DNA of 64,000 nt, taken from contig NZ_CP036422.1 of NCBI RefSeq assembly GCF_009388985.1, positions 2,928,501-2,992,500 of the forward strand. Reading direction: 5' to 3'. The notes under the pieces were generated by a model. That model saw only the letters and a program-made list of their open reading frames with translations. It was not told where the DNA came from and searched no databases. Made by a program: the position numbers and the translations under genes. This document shows positions 36,773 to 46,627 of this stretch, piece after piece (the stretch's first letter is position 1; each line of letters begins with the position of its first letter). Source of the DNA: Halioglobus maricola. Its GTDB lineage: Bacteria > Pseudomonadota > Gammaproteobacteria > Pseudomonadales > Halieaceae.

Positions 36773-39700
36773 TCACTCGGGTGGATTCGTAGGGCCACGA
36801 TGAATAATTTCACGGATACTCTGGAAAAGCTTGAAGAAGACCGGCACCAGAATCGTGCCACCGATAGCTGCCATTATCGTGCCGCCGAACACGGTTAGCC
36901 CCAGTGACACACGACTGGCAGCACCGGCACCCGAGGCGATCGTGAGAGGAAATACGCCGACCACAAAGGACAGACCTGTCATCATCACCGGGCGAAAGCG
37001 CAGGCGCGCCGCTTCTACCGTGGCTTCCAGTAAATCCATGCGCTGCTCCTCGCGCAGCTGCTTGCCAAATTCAACAATCAGGATAGCGGTCTTCGATGCC
37101 AGGCCCACCAGCAACACCATACCGATCTGACCGTAGAGGCTCAGAGGTTGGCCAGCGAGCATCAGTGCCGCTACCGCGCCTATCATGGCGATAGGCACTG
37201 AGAAAATAATGGCCAGCGGTGTGGTAAATGATTCATACAGCGCGGCAAGAAACAGAAAGGTAAATACCAGCGACATGGCCAGCGCAATCGGTGCCATATT
37301 GCCGGATTTGCGTTCCTCGTAGCTGGAATCAGTCCAGTCAAATTTGTAGCCAGCGGGCAATACATTGGCACTGAGGCGTTCCATCGCCATCATTGCATCG
37401 CCGGAGCTATAACCCTGCGCCACATTTGGGCGGCCCGTAATAGTCGCCGAATCGTAGGTGTTGTAACGGTAGAGCACGTCGGCACCCTGGGTCGAAACCG
37501 TATCGACAAATGTACCCAGGGGGACCAACTCACCCCGGTTGTTGTTGACGTAGAGTGAATCCAGATCTGCCTCGTTCTGCCGGTAGGGCGCATCTGCCTG
37601 CACCATAACTTTGTAGGACTGGCCGAACAGATTGAAGTCATTGACGTACATGCCGCCGAGCTGGGTTTGCAGGGTGGTGAAGATGTCGTTGACCTTGACG
37701 CCCAGTGTCTTGGCTTTGACCCGATCCACCTCCAGCCATATTTGCGGATAGCCAGCGCGGAACGTCGAGAATGCCATTGCCATTTCCTCCGCCTCACTAG
37801 ATGCCTGCACCATCGCCATGGTGGCTTCGTACAGGGGCTGAACACCCTGTCCCTGAGTATCCAGAAGAACATAGGATGCACCGGCAACTGCTCCCAGACC
37901 GGGAATAGCGGGCGCCCCGAATACCAGACTTCGCCCCTCAACCATCTGATTGAATGCGGCCTGGTATTTTTTCTGCAGCGCAAACTGATGCTGCTCCGGT
38001 GCTTTGCGCTCGGACCAGGGTTTGAGTTTCGCAATGATCATGCCCGCATTGGATTGCAGCGCGGTGTTGAGCAAACTGTAGCCATTCACTGTCAGCACAT
38101 ACTCGATCGCCTCGTCCGCCATCAGCATCTCGTTCAGTTCATCGACATAGTCTGCTGTACGATTGAGAGACGCTGCTTCAGGAAGCTGTACATCAACAAT
38201 AAAAAAGCCCTTGTCCTCTTCAGGGACAAAACTTGACGGCACCGTGCTGAAACCGGCAAACAGCAAGGCGAACAATCCCGCAATGAGCACGCAACTAACG
38301 GCCATATGCCCGGCCAGGAAACGCACCAACTTCACATAGCCAGAAGCAATTACGTCGAATCCACCATTGAAACCGCGCACCATAATATTGGGCTTGTGGT
38401 GACCGGGTTTTAGAATCAACGAACAGAGTGCAGGGCTCAGGCTCAGGGCATTGATCATAGAGATCAGCACCGAGATCACCAGCGTCGCACCAAATTGCGC
38501 AAACATCTGCCCGGTAATACCCGGCAGCAACATGGTTGGACCAAACACGGCCGCCAGCACCATGGACGTTGCGAAAATGGGTGCCGCCACCTCATTCATG
38601 GCCTGCTCAGTAGCAGCCCTTGGAGACATGCCCTCATCTTCCATGAGGCGTTCAACGTTCTCCACCACAATAATCGCATCGTCTACCACTACACCGATAG
38701 CGAGAATCAACGCGAACAGGGTTACGGTATTGATTGTCATGCCCAGGAAGTAGAGAGCCGCCAGAGTGCCGATAATGGATACAGGTACAGCAATGGTTGG
38801 CACCAGGGTGGCCCGGATACTTCCCAGAAACAGATAGGTAACGAATATTACAAGGGCGATAGTGAACAAGAGCGTGAGGATCGTCTCCTCCAAAGATGCC
38901 TCGATGAAGAGCGTTGTATCGTGGCCCACGACATACTCTACCCCTTCAGGAAAGTACTGCTCGAGTTCATCCATTTTTTCTCGCACCGCCTCCGCAGTGG
39001 CGAGAGAATTGGCTTCCGACAACTTGTAGATCGCGAGCAGTACGCCGGGTTTGTTCTCAAATTCACCAAAACCCTTGTAGGCCTGAGCACCTAGCTCCAG
39101 GCGCCCCACGTCTTTCATTCGGATGACGGAGCCATCCGAGCTGGCGCGCAACACAATGTCTTCGAACTCTTCCACCGTGGCCAGTCGACCCTTGGTTTTC
39201 AGCACATACTGAAACTGGGTCACCTCGGGATTGGGCGGGCCACCCAACTGGCCCACGGCCGCCTGAATGTTCTGTTCCTTTATCGCAGCCAATACCTCAT
39301 TTACCGAAATACCCTTAGCGGCAAGTTTGATCGGGTCGAGCCAGACCCGCATGCCGTAATCCAGGGCACCGATAATCATCGCCTCGCCGACGCCCTCAAC
39401 ACGGGCGAGTTCCGCCTCTAGATTGAGACTCGCGTAGTTGGAGAGATAAACACCGTCGAAACGGTTGTCGGGGGAGAACAGATTTACCACCATCAACATA
39501 TCCGAGGAGCGCTTGCGCACGCTCACCCCACGCTGACGAACTTCTATCGGCAATTGCGGCTCGGCGAGTGCGACCCGATTCTGCACGTCCACCTGTGCGA
39601 GGGAGGGATCAACGTCAATCTCAAAGGTGACCGTTAGCGTGTAGCTGCCATCGCTGGCGGACTTGGAAGACATATAAACCATGCCCTCCGCGCCGTTGAC

Positions 39701-39907
39701 CTGGTCCTCAATCGGTGCAGCCACAGCATCCTTCACAGTTTCGGCAGAGGCACCGGGGTAATTGGCCCGCACAACAATTTTCGGAGCGGCGATATCCGGG
39801 TACTGATCGACGGGCATCACCAGGCCTGCGATTAGCCCGACAATGACCGTGATAATAGCGATGACGAACGCAAAGCGCGGCCGTTTAATGAAGAACTGCG
39901 GTCCCAT
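36773..39907 (-). CDS. RND multidrug efflux permease (HAE1, AcrB/MexB-like)
   Basis: This 1044-residue inner-membrane pump has the usual 12 helices and two large periplasmic loops. The proton-relay pair is present in LAIGVVVDDAIIVVENVERLM. The typical beginning MGPQFFIKRPRFAFVIAI and the C-terminal FRPVMMTGLSFVVGVFPL match AcrB. It works with the adaptor encoded 34 bases upstream (39942-41081). No outer-membrane channel gene is adjacent, so the pump probably borrows a TolC from elsewhere. Confidence 0.95.
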   Translation of the reverse strand: MGPQFFIKRPRFAFVIAIITVIVGLIAGLVMPVDQYPDIAAPKIVVRANYPGASAETVKDAVAAPIEDQVNGAEGMVYMSSKSASDGSYTLTVTFEIDVDPSLAQVDVQNRVALAEPQLPIEVRQRGVSVRKRSSDMLMVVNLFSPDNRFDGVYLSNYASLNLEAELARVEGVGEAMIIGALDYGMRVWLDPIKLAAKGISVNEVLAAIKEQNIQAAVGQLGGPPNPEVTQFQYVLKTKGRLATVEEFEDIVLRASSDGSVIRMKDVGRLELGAQAYKGFGEFENKPGVLLAIYKLSEANSLATAEAVREKMDELEQYFPEGVEYVVGHDTTLFIEASLEETILTLLFTIALVIFVTYLFLGSIRATLVPTIAVPVSIIGTLAALYFLGMTINTVTLFALILAIGVVVDDAIIVVENVERLMEDEGMSPRAATEQAMNEVAAPIFATSMVLAAVFGPTMLLPGITGQMFAQFGATLVISVLISMINALSLSPALCSLILKPGHHKPNIMVRGFNGGFDVIASGYVKLVRFLAGHMAVSCVLIAGLFALLFAGFSTVPSSFVPEEDKGFFIVDVQLPEAASLNRTADYVDELNEMLMADEAIEYVLTVNGYSLLNTALQSNAGMIIAKLKPWSERKAPEQHQFALQKKYQAAFNQMVEGRSLVFGAPAIPGLGAVAGASYVLLDTQGQGVQPLYEATMAMVQASSEAEEMAMAFSTFRAGYPQIWLEVDRVKAKTLGVKVNDIFTTLQTQLGGMYVNDFNLFGQSYKVMVQADAPYRQNEADLDSLYVNNNRGELVPLGTFVDTVSTQGADVLYRYNTYDSATITGRPNVAQGYSSGDAMMAMERLSANVLPAGYKFDWTDSSYEERKSGNMAPIALAMSLVFTFLFLAALYESFTTPLAIIFSVPIAMIGAVAALMLAGQPLSLYGQIGMVLLVGLASKTAILIVEFGKQLREEQRMDLLEATVEAARLRFRPVMMTGLSFVVGVFPLTIASGAGAASRVSLGLTVFGGTIMAAIGGTILVPVFFKLFQSIREIIHRGPTNPPE

Positions 39908-39941
39908 ATTATTGCGCCCCCTATAGGCCCTGGCTGGATGC

Positions 39942-41081
39942 TTACTGAATCGCTACTTTTGCGCCTTCGCGCAGGCGTTGAGCACCTGCGGTAACCACCC
40001 TGTCTCCCACCTCGAGGCCGTCGATGATGACCCAATCAGCACCGTCCCTGATCCCCACGTCCACGTTGCGTCGCACCAGGGTATCCGAGCTATCAACAAT
40101 TTTGACGTACTCACCCTGCTGGTCGCGCAGTACCGCTTTCTGGGGAATGACAATGCGATTGATACCACCTACGACCTTACCTTCCAGCGTGACGTTGTTT
40201 CCAGGAAGAAGAAGCCCGTCAGGGTTAGGGAAGAGGACGCGGCCGGTAATCGTGCCCGAACTTGCCGAGGAGGTGTTATCCCAGGCCTCAAAAACACCAG
40301 AGTGAGGATACTCGCTGCCCCCCGAAAGTTTCAGGCCAACCTCAAGCTCCGGGATGGTCTTACCGGCGTCTAACCAGGCTTTTCGTTTGAGTACGAATTC
40401 GTGATACTTCTCCAGCTGCACGCCCGCAGTAACAAATACCGGATCCATACTCACGAGAATGAACAAAGGCTCCGGCGCGTTAGGTGACGATGGCATGGCG
40501 GTATCACCAATTGCCCAGTAAGACTTGCTGATCTTGCCGCTAAAGGGCGCGGTGATAGTGGTGTGTGAAAGATCCAGCTCGGCTTTATTCAGGGCAGCTT
40601 TAGCCGAGGCAACCGCAGCGCGCGCGCTATCGATTGCGGCACGGGCTCCGTCATAATCCTGCTGAGATATATAACCTTTAGGCATGAGGTCTTCAGCCCG
40701 ATCCCAGTTGGAATTAGCATTGACCTGAGATGCCTGCGCAGACTGCAACTGAGCCCGTGCTGTGTCGTACGCGGCCTGATAGGCGGACGTGTCCAACTCC
40801 ATCAATACATCGCCCTCTTCCACCATCTGCCCTGGTGAGAACTTGATTTCTCGAATGGTCGCGCTGATCTCAGGCCGAACTCTCGCCATCTGGACGGCCT
40901 CAACCACGGCGGGAAGTTCGAAAGACGGACGCACCAGGCGTTTGGCGGCCACCGCTATGGAATCGCTGGCAATCTTGATTGCCGTCGACTCCGCAGGAGC
41001 AACGGGCCCCTCCTTCCCAGATTCGCCACAAGCGGCAAGTGTGATCCCCAGCATTAGCGGCATCAAGATTCGCAGCATCAC
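39942..41081 (-). CDS. RND efflux periplasmic adaptor subunit (AcrA/MexA-like lipoprotein)
   Basis: This 379-residue membrane-fusion protein has a lipoprotein signal (LGITLAAC, Cys about residue 18). The biotinyl-lipoyl half-motifs, alpha-hairpin (about 95-165, DTARAQLQSAQASQ) and beta-barrel (TITAPFSGKISKSYWAIGD) are in the usual order. It links the RND permease to an outer-membrane channel. It is first in a two-gene operon. Confidence 0.93.
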   Translation of the reverse strand: MMLRILMPLMLGITLAACGESGKEGPVAPAESTAIKIASDSIAVAAKRLVRPSFELPAVVEAVQMARVRPEISATIREIKFSPGQMVEEGDVLMELDTSAYQAAYDTARAQLQSAQASQVNANSNWDRAEDLMPKGYISQQDYDGARAAIDSARAAVASAKAALNKAELDLSHTTITAPFSGKISKSYWAIGDTAMPSSPNAPEPLFILVSMDPVFVTAGVQLEKYHEFVLKRKAWLDAGKTIPELEVGLKLSGGSEYPHSGVFEAWDNTSSASSGTITGRVLFPNPDGLLLPGNNVTLEGKVVGGINRIVIPQKAVLRDQQGEYVKIVDSSDTLVRRNVDVGIRDGADWVIIDGLEVGDRVVTAGAQRLREGAKVAIQ

Positions 41082-41142
41082 GTACCAGTACTCCTTTGCT
41101 TATCGATTGGACTTTAGAATTATCAATATCTTATGGAGTATA

Positions 41143-41163
41143 GACACAATTTTGGAGTGTGTC
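41143..41163. promoter_or_regulatory. Small inverted repeat in the RND/NhaC divergent region
   Basis: GACACA and TGTGTC form a 6-bp inverted repeat with a 9-base spacer in the 193-base gap between the efflux adaptor and the antiporter starts. It may be an operator, but no regulator gene is adjacent. Nothing else in the gap is recognisable. Confidence 0.25.
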
Positions 41164-41274
41164 GGGTCAGGCCAAGATACTGATGGATCGAGGTAAAATA
41201 GAAGTGCAATAATGTCCGCGTAGCCGCCGTAATTCTGCAAAAACACTACTTCGAAACCTTTTTGGGACAGCGCA

Positions 41275-43137
41275 ATGTCGAAGAAAATAACAAACAACAA
41301 CGACCAGGGCTCGCAAACCTCTGCCCCTCTCGAAGAGGCCGCGGTAACCCCCGCACAACACACAGAGACTCTGATCGAAAGCGATGTTCGGTTGCGCCCA
41401 CTACTCAAGCCCGCCGGCATCATTTTCCTGTGCTCTCTCGCGATCTCATTTTTCGTGGCACAGACGGTGAATCCAGTCTGGGTTGAACAAAAAACCGTGT
41501 TCCAGGTGTATGAAAGCAGCAATGGTTCGCTGGTATACACATACAAGGGCGAAGAAGTTGCGTTCACCGCGGACACCGTTCCGTACGCCCAGGCAGAGCT
41601 CAATCAACAATCTCTGGACCAACTCGTCGGTGAACCGACTACTCGACAACAGTGGGTGACGGAGGTAGTCAGCAACGCGGGTGAAGAATCGGTGCAATAT
41701 GCGCAACTAGAGGCCAAGTACCACCTGGGTATCTGGTCGCTGCTGCCTGCTGTACTCACGATTGCATTATGTGTACTCACCCGGGAACCGCTGACGGCCC
41801 TATTGGGCGGCGTAGCCGTAGGTGCTTTCATGCTGGGGCGCTTTGACCTCACCGGTGATGTACTTATTCCCTCTCTGGCGAGCCCCGGAACGGCGAGTGT
41901 CCTGCTTTTATACCTCTGGCTGCTTGGCGGTCTGCTTGGCATATGGTCGAAGACCGGCGCCGCCCAGGCGTTCGCTGATTACATGACGAAGCACTTTGTA
42001 CGCGGCCCCCGATCCGCAAAGGTCGTTACCTGGTGCCTGGGAGTCTTCTTTTTCCAGGGCGGCACTATCAGTACTGTACTGGTAGGCACCACAGTGCGAC
42101 CACTGGCCGATCGAGAGAATGTCAGCCACGAAGAAATGGCCTACATCGTAGACTCAACCGCATCACCCATCGCCTCCATACTCGCTTTCAATGCCTGGCC
42201 AGCCTACGTGCAGGCTCTCATATACGTGCCAGGCGTGGCATTTCTGGCGACCGAAGCAGACCGCATCAGCTTCTTTTTCAAAAGCGTACCTTTCAGTTTC
42301 TACAGCATTTTTGCCGTCCTGGGTACGCTGCTACTCAGTTTGGGAATCACGCGATTCGCTGGCGGCGGCATTCGCCGCGCCCAGCAACGCGCCGCAGCAA
42401 CAGGCGAACTGGATGCACCCGATGCCACGCCGCTGGCAGCCGAGGAACTGCAAACCAGCAAAGTACCGGCAGGTTATGCTTCCCATGTGAGTGAATTCCT
42501 CATACCGATCATCCTGATTATCGGTACCGCGATTACAACGTTCGCGCTGACCGGGTCACCCAATGTGCACTGGGGCTTCGGTTTTGCATTGCTCACGGCT
42601 GCATGTATCGCACTCTTCAAGGGAATGAAACTGGGCGAATTGGTGGAAGGGCTTGGAGACGGGCTGAAAGGCGTTGTTGTCGCCTCGGTTATTCTCATGC
42701 TGGCGATCACCATCGGTGCGATCAGCAAAGATGTGGGTGGCGGCCTGTTCCTGGTGGAAATGCTGGGAGAGCGTATTCCTTTCTGGACGCTACCCGTCTG
42801 CCTTCAGCTGCTAACCATGGCTGCCGCCTTCTCCACTGGTTCAAGTTGGGGGACGTATGCCATCGTATTCCCACTGGCGATGCCGCTCGCCTGGGCTGTT
42901 GCGGTAAACCAGGGTGTTTCAAACCCTGAGCTATTCATGACCATCTGCTTTGTAACCGTACTCAATGGCAGTGTATACGGCGACCAGTGTTCGCCAATTT
43001 CTGACACTACTATCCTGAGCTCCATGACCACGGGCTGCGACTTGATGGATCATGTAAAGACCCAGTTGGTGCCAGCAACGATCGCATCGGCAATAGCCGC
43101 CGTGCTATGGACAGCAACCGTCTACTGGTTTGCCTGA
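41275..43137 (+). CDS. Na+/H+ antiporter NhaC family protein with extra N-terminal region
   Basis: This 620-residue membrane protein has an NhaC-type core from about residue 155 on, with [55 protein letters not shown] and [20 protein letters not shown]. The first ~155 residues are unusual: a polar tail, one helix (about 45-64) and a ~90-residue probably extracytoplasmic segment before the core. The ATG is preceded by GGGACAGC. It converges with the Ldh-type gene and the two overlap by 16 bases at their 3' ends. Confidence 0.88.
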   Translation: MSKKITNNNDQGSQTSAPLEEAAVTPAQHTETLIESDVRLRPLLKPAGIIFLCSLAISFFVAQTVNPVWVEQKTVFQVYESSNGSLVYTYKGEEVAFTADTVPYAQAELNQQSLDQLVGEPTTRQQWVTEVVSNAGEESVQYAQLEAKYHLGIWSLLPAVLTIALCVLTREPLTALLGGVAVGAFMLGRFDLTGDVLIPSLASPGTASVLLLYLWLLGGLLGIWSKTGAAQAFADYMTKHFVRGPRSAKVVTWCLGVFFFQGGTISTVLVGTTVRPLADRENVSHEEMAYIVDSTASPIASILAFNAWPAYVQALIYVPGVAFLATEADRISFFFKSVPFSFYSIFAVLGTLLLSLGITRFAGGGIRRAQQRAAATGELDAPDATPLAAEELQTSKVPAGYASHVSEFLIPIILIIGTAITTFALTGSPNVHWGFGFALLTAACIALFKGMKLGELVEGLGDGLKGVVVASVILMLAITIGAISKDVGGGLFLVEMLGERIPFWTLPVCLQLLTMAAAFSTGSSWGTYAIVFPLAMPLAWAVAVNQGVSNPELFMTICFVTVLNGSVYGDQCSPISDTTILSSMTTGCDLMDHVKTQLVPATIASAIAAVLWTATVYWFA

Positions 43138-44204
43138 TCACTCTGAAGTGAGGTGGGCGCAGTAACGCCAAATTTTTCGAACCAGGGAAACAGGTCTTGC
43201 ATGATGTGAGGCGACAGGATCACGCCCTGCTCAAGCTGTTGCCGGCGCAAGGCCAGGGCCCTATCACCCGGGACTCTCACGGGGGGCTCGCCCTCGCGCA
43301 CCGCCGATGTTCGGCACATATCGGCCAGGAACTGAGCCTCGCGCTGAAAGCGCCCCAGTGAACCGTAGACGTCCGGATCCATCACCTGAATAAATACGGA
43401 ATTCTCTTCCGATTCGTCGAGCTCGTCCGCCCGCCCGTAATTACCCAGTGCCATGGTCATCAGCTCGCTCCACAGGGTTAAGGCATAACCCTTGTAGCCA
43501 TGATCCAAACCGCCGATAGGCATAATGGAACCCGGCGGCTCGGCTGAGTAGACAGCGGGATCATCACTGGGATTGCCCTCAGAATCCTTGAGACACTCGC
43601 TATCCATCAGTACGCCTTCACGTTTCGCTTTGGCGACATAACCAGCAGCAACAATAGACAGGCTCATATCTATCAATATCGGCTCTTCCTCGGTTGGGAC
43701 CGCGAAGGCAAATGGATTGGGCGCAAAGATGGGCTCAGAACCACCGAAGGCCGACACAGCACGTTCCGCCGGACTGCTGGCGATAATCTGAATCACCAGC
43801 CCTCTGTCTGTGGCGCGGCGCAAATAGGCGGCCAGACAGGCAATGTGCTGTGCCCTGCGCAGATTCATCGTCGCAATACCGTACTGTCGTGCGCGGTCGC
43901 ACAGCAGGTCTACCGCCCTGGCAACAACCAGTGGGCCGGGCAGCTGCTGGGCATCCCAGCTGACGACTGCCCCGCGATCAACCAGCACTTCCGGCTCGCG
44001 ACCCGCAATCGTCTCGCCACGTTCGAGCCAGTCGAGGTTGCAGGCCACGCGATTCAATCCATGGGTAACAAAACCCAGGAGGTCGGCCTCAATAAATGCT
44101 TCAGCGACCAGACGCGCGTCTTCAAAGGCAAGACCGGACGACTCAAAAAGCTGGGAAACACTCCGGACAAGATCATCCGTGGCATAACGCATGGAAGTGG
44201 ACAT
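43122..44204 (-). CDS. Malate/L-lactate (Ldh2) family oxidoreductase
   Basis: This is about 360 residues of the NAD(P)-dependent malate/L-sulfolactate/ureidoglycolate dehydrogenase family (Ldh_2 fold, not Rossmann). Typical segments are [60 protein letters not shown] and [18 protein letters not shown]. The substrate cannot be read. ATG 44204 is preferred over a TTG at 44216. Confidence 0.87.
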   Translation of the reverse strand: MSTSMRYATDDLVRSVSQLFESSGLAFEDARLVAEAFIEADLLGFVTHGLNRVACNLDWLERGETIAGREPEVLVDRGAVVSWDAQQLPGPLVVARAVDLLCDRARQYGIATMNLRRAQHIACLAAYLRRATDRGLVIQIIASSPAERAVSAFGGSEPIFAPNPFAFAVPTEEEPILIDMSLSIVAAGYVAKAKREGVLMDSECLKDSEGNPSDDPAVYSAEPPGSIMPIGGLDHGYKGYALTLWSELMTMALGNYGRADELDESEENSVFIQVMDPDVYGSLGRFQREAQFLADMCRTSAVREGEPPVRVPGDRALALRRQQLEQGVILSPHIMQDLFPWFEKFGVTAPTSLQSDQANQ

Positions 44205-44271
44205 GACTGTTTTCAATACTGATCGGAGATTGCAGTCAGGATAACAAAATACGCAGCTTGGAACCGACTGT

Positions 44272-44826
44272 TCAAGGCTTCACTACATCGCCTGCAAGCG
44301 GGAAGAAATCATAGCGCTGGGTACCGACGCTAACCTCAAGCAGGAGCCCCCCCTTTACCTGGGAAAACATTGCCACCTCAGGATGGTAGGCGGGTGAAGC
44401 AGATACACTCGACTTTACCGCAGTCGCATTCGCCTGCCCGGTGAACTCAAAACGGCCCCGCTTGAACTGATCAAGGGCCCATTCGCCGCGAAAGAACAGG
44501 ATTTTGCGGTAGCCCTGCACGCCAACATTTGCACCAACAAACAGTTCGGTCATCATGGCGCGACCCGTGACATCACCGCCCTCAAACAACCAACCCTGAC
44601 CGTAAGCAGCACCGAATCCCGCGCCGGCGCGATACGTCGCAGGAAATACGGCAAAGGCGCTCGCTTCGTTGAAATACGTGGCCAGCTGCTCTTCCGCCCT
44701 GAAGGCCGCCAGCGCCAACTCGACCGATTCCTGTTGCTCATCTGAATAGGTAACTGGCTCCCACACCACACAGGCGCTGCACAAAACGACAAGCACCGTT
44801 GATGCGAGTAATTTAAAGGTATTCAT
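44272..44826 (-). CDS. SYLF-domain lipid-binding protein, probable lipoprotein
   Basis: This 184-residue protein has an N-terminal export signal ending in LCSAC, a plausible though non-standard lipobox. A SYLF domain follows, with ASAFAVFPATYRAGAGFGAAYGQG, GYRKILFFRGEWALDQFKRG and VKGGLLLEVSVGTQRYDFF. The ATG at 44826 overlaps the stop of the upstream barrel gene (ATGA), so the two are translationally coupled. The context suggests an outer-membrane partner of that barrel. Confidence 0.85.
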   Translation of the reverse strand: MNTFKLLASTVLVVLCSACVVWEPVTYSDEQQESVELALAAFRAEEQLATYFNEASAFAVFPATYRAGAGFGAAYGQGWLFEGGDVTGRAMMTELFVGANVGVQGYRKILFFRGEWALDQFKRGRFEFTGQANATAVKSSVSASPAYHPEVAMFSQVKGGLLLEVSVGTQRYDFFPLAGDVVKP

Positions 44827-46277
44827 CGCTTGCACTCCAGGTGCCCAGTAAGCACGTCCGAACCTCCAGAGACATTGCCCAGAATATCTACCCGGCCAAA
44901 AATACCTGACCGGTGCACGATTGTCAGACCGGCGTAGCAGTCCTTCCACCAGCCCCGGCTGCCAAACGTATTTCGCAAGGGAAAGTCCACCTGCGCTTCC
45001 AGGTAGTTGAGAAAATGGGACGTGTTCTTGTCGCGCTTTTCCTGTTTAACCTGCTCGACCCAGGGTACTTTTTCGGCATAGGAAAAGCCGTAGCCAAAAC
45101 CATACCGAAAGACCTCTCGATTACTCCAGGGGGAATAGCCAGTGCCCATTAGCATGATGTAGGGATTGATTTCCCAGAAATCCTCCTGATAGTCCTTCTC
45201 CAGGCGACGGTTGACAGACAACTTGCCCCAGACGTCGACACGGCGCCCATCCAGCGCCAATTTCCCCAGAGTCGCGCCGGCGAGATAGGTGTGCACGTCG
45301 TCATTGCGCCGGACATCACCACGATGCACTTTGTGGAAAGTAGATTCAGCCGTATACCCGTAGTTGGCTCTCCAACTCCATTCGCCGACACGCTCAGGTC
45401 GCTGGCGACGCACCGCTGCATCATCAATCACATTCCCAAAAGCGTAAGCGAGACCCACCATTGCACTGGGCAAATAATCTTCATCGACTATCGGACTGTC
45501 AGTGATTTCATCCGAGAGCTTGTCCAGAGAGACGTTGGCAAAGAGTCGCATGCGCTTGGACCAGCGATAAGAGGTATTCAGCCCTGCCCGCCAGAACTCC
45601 GTCGAACCCGGCTGATAAGAGGGTATGTGGCCGCTGGCATCAGACTCTTTTGCAGTGACGCCGTAATAGTAGTTAGCGAGACTGTCGCTCCAATGCAGGT
45701 AGCTGAAGAAGGGCGATAGAGACCACTTCTCCCCCTGCCATCGGTAGCGGTACGTCAGGTCAAGCTCGTCGCCCTCATGCCTGCTCTGCATGTCGGTCAC
45801 CCAGGCCAAGCTAACACTGCCCCAGTCGCCCTTTAGCGCTCCGCGAAAGCCGCCATCCAGCGATTGCTCCCTGTCCTCAATGCCATCAAAGAATTCGTCC
45901 CATTCAGTTTCAAGGCGATCAAAACGGTAAGCGATCAGCGCATCCAGAGAAAAGTTCTCACTATCCAGAAGGTGGACGCCTGCGGTACTTCCATGAGCAA
46001 ACAGATAGCGACCCTCATAAAAGTAAAAAGGCATCAAGTCGCTCTTGTTGTCGTGCTCGACACTGCCCACATAGTCGAGCCCGGTGTAGGGGCTGTCCGC
46101 CCATCGCCAGCCCATACCCAAGGCCAACGTACCCTCAGGAACTTCCTCGGCTATGATTTCAGTAACAGGATTGGCAGCCACCGCTGGTGGGCTGACCATG
46201 AAATGGCCACCACCAACCAGCCCCAACGCAAAGGCGTAGACGGCTGATATCCGGGCTCGCACGGAATGGTATGGCAT
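44823..46277 (-). CDS. MipA/OmpV-like outer-membrane protein with extra C-terminal region
   Basis: This 484-residue protein has a signal peptide (cleavage near AVAA, about residue 35). Residues ~45-285 are a MipA/OmpV-type barrel (VPEGTLALGMGWRWADSPY, WRAGLNTSYRWSKRMRLFANVSLDKLSDEI). The last ~200 residues are a second strand-rich region with GFGYGFSYAEKVPWVEQVKQEKR-type residues, two Cys and HRSGIFGRVDILG. The His-x-Ser recalls lipid A deacylases of the PagL type, but this is only a weak resemblance. It is coupled by ATGA to a SYLF lipoprotein. Confidence 0.7.
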   Translation of the reverse strand: MPYHSVRARISAVYAFALGLVGGGHFMVSPPAVAANPVTEIIAEEVPEGTLALGMGWRWADSPYTGLDYVGSVEHDNKSDLMPFYFYEGRYLFAHGSTAGVHLLDSENFSLDALIAYRFDRLETEWDEFFDGIEDREQSLDGGFRGALKGDWGSVSLAWVTDMQSRHEGDELDLTYRYRWQGEKWSLSPFFSYLHWSDSLANYYYGVTAKESDASGHIPSYQPGSTEFWRAGLNTSYRWSKRMRLFANVSLDKLSDEITDSPIVDEDYLPSAMVGLAYAFGNVIDDAAVRRQRPERVGEWSWRANYGYTAESTFHKVHRGDVRRNDDVHTYLAGATLGKLALDGRRVDVWGKLSVNRRLEKDYQEDFWEINPYIMLMGTGYSPWSNREVFRYGFGYGFSYAEKVPWVEQVKQEKRDKNTSHFLNYLEAQVDFPLRNTFGSRGWWKDCYAGLTIVHRSGIFGRVDILGNVSGGSDVLTGHLECKR

Positions 46278-46327
46278 GAGGTCTCGATTGTTTAACTAAG
46301 CGCTTCGATGATGCCACAAACGAAAAA

Positions 46328-46376
46328 GGCGCGCCTGACACGATTCAAACGCGTGACGGCCTGGTTAGTCGCTAGC
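46328..46376 (-). pseudogene. Degenerate tRNA-Arg 3'-half (possible att remnant)
   Basis: About 40 of 48 bases match the 3' half (CCA end through T-arm to anticodon stem) of the intact tRNA-Arg at 54053-54129, in the same orientation. The acceptor GGCGCGCCTG block is perfectly kept, while the anticodon and T-stem carry changes that break pairing. No 5' half follows, apart from a short CTAGCTGAA resembling the D-arm. It is either the distal attachment-site copy of an island or a decayed tRNA gene. Confidence 0.75.
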
Positions 46377-46395
46377 TGAAAGAAACATAGTCCTT

Positions 46396-46422
46396 TTTCT
46401 CATTGTATTTCATACAGAGAAA
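46396..46422. promoter_or_regulatory. 27-base inverted repeat, possible operator
   Basis: TTTCTC-at-TGTAT and ATACA-GAGAAA form an interrupted palindrome around TTC, 119 bases before the barrel gene start and some 200 bases before the AraC gene. It resembles a dimeric regulator site more than a terminator, as it has no flanking T-run. The regulator is unknown. Confidence 0.35.
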
Positions 46423-46627
46423 CTCGCTACAACTCCCATAATTGCGGGGTATCCATGCAGAATGATCGACACCCCGATATGTTAGTATAAATCGGAATTG
46501 GCTCAGCCATACCACTCAGCACCCATCTGGTCATTTGATGTCTGTCATGCGCCGCAGCATCAGGCCCATCGCAGCACCGCTAATTGGAGCTTAAGTCATC
46601 AACACTGACGCACGTTACATAATCTGG

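Larger units (their letters stand above)
46278..46627. other. Intergenic region at the left edge of the candidate island
   Basis: This 350-base gap between the divergent barrel and AraC genes has no credible gene. It holds the degenerate tRNA-Arg copy (46328-46376), a long inverted repeat (46396-46422), a CCGAT/ATCGG inverted repeat around a TATAAAT-like sequence (46474-46495), and a good GGAG ribosome site (46586-46589) before the AraC frame. It is visibly richer in A+T than the neighbouring genes. Confidence 0.7.

Noticed and set aside
36773..41081. Complete tripartite efflux system
   Set aside because: No outer-membrane TolC-type gene is next to the adaptor and permease, so only two components can be claimed.
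46328..46376. A second functional tRNA-Arg
   Set aside because: The 5' half is missing and changes in the T-stem and anticodon arm destroy pairing.
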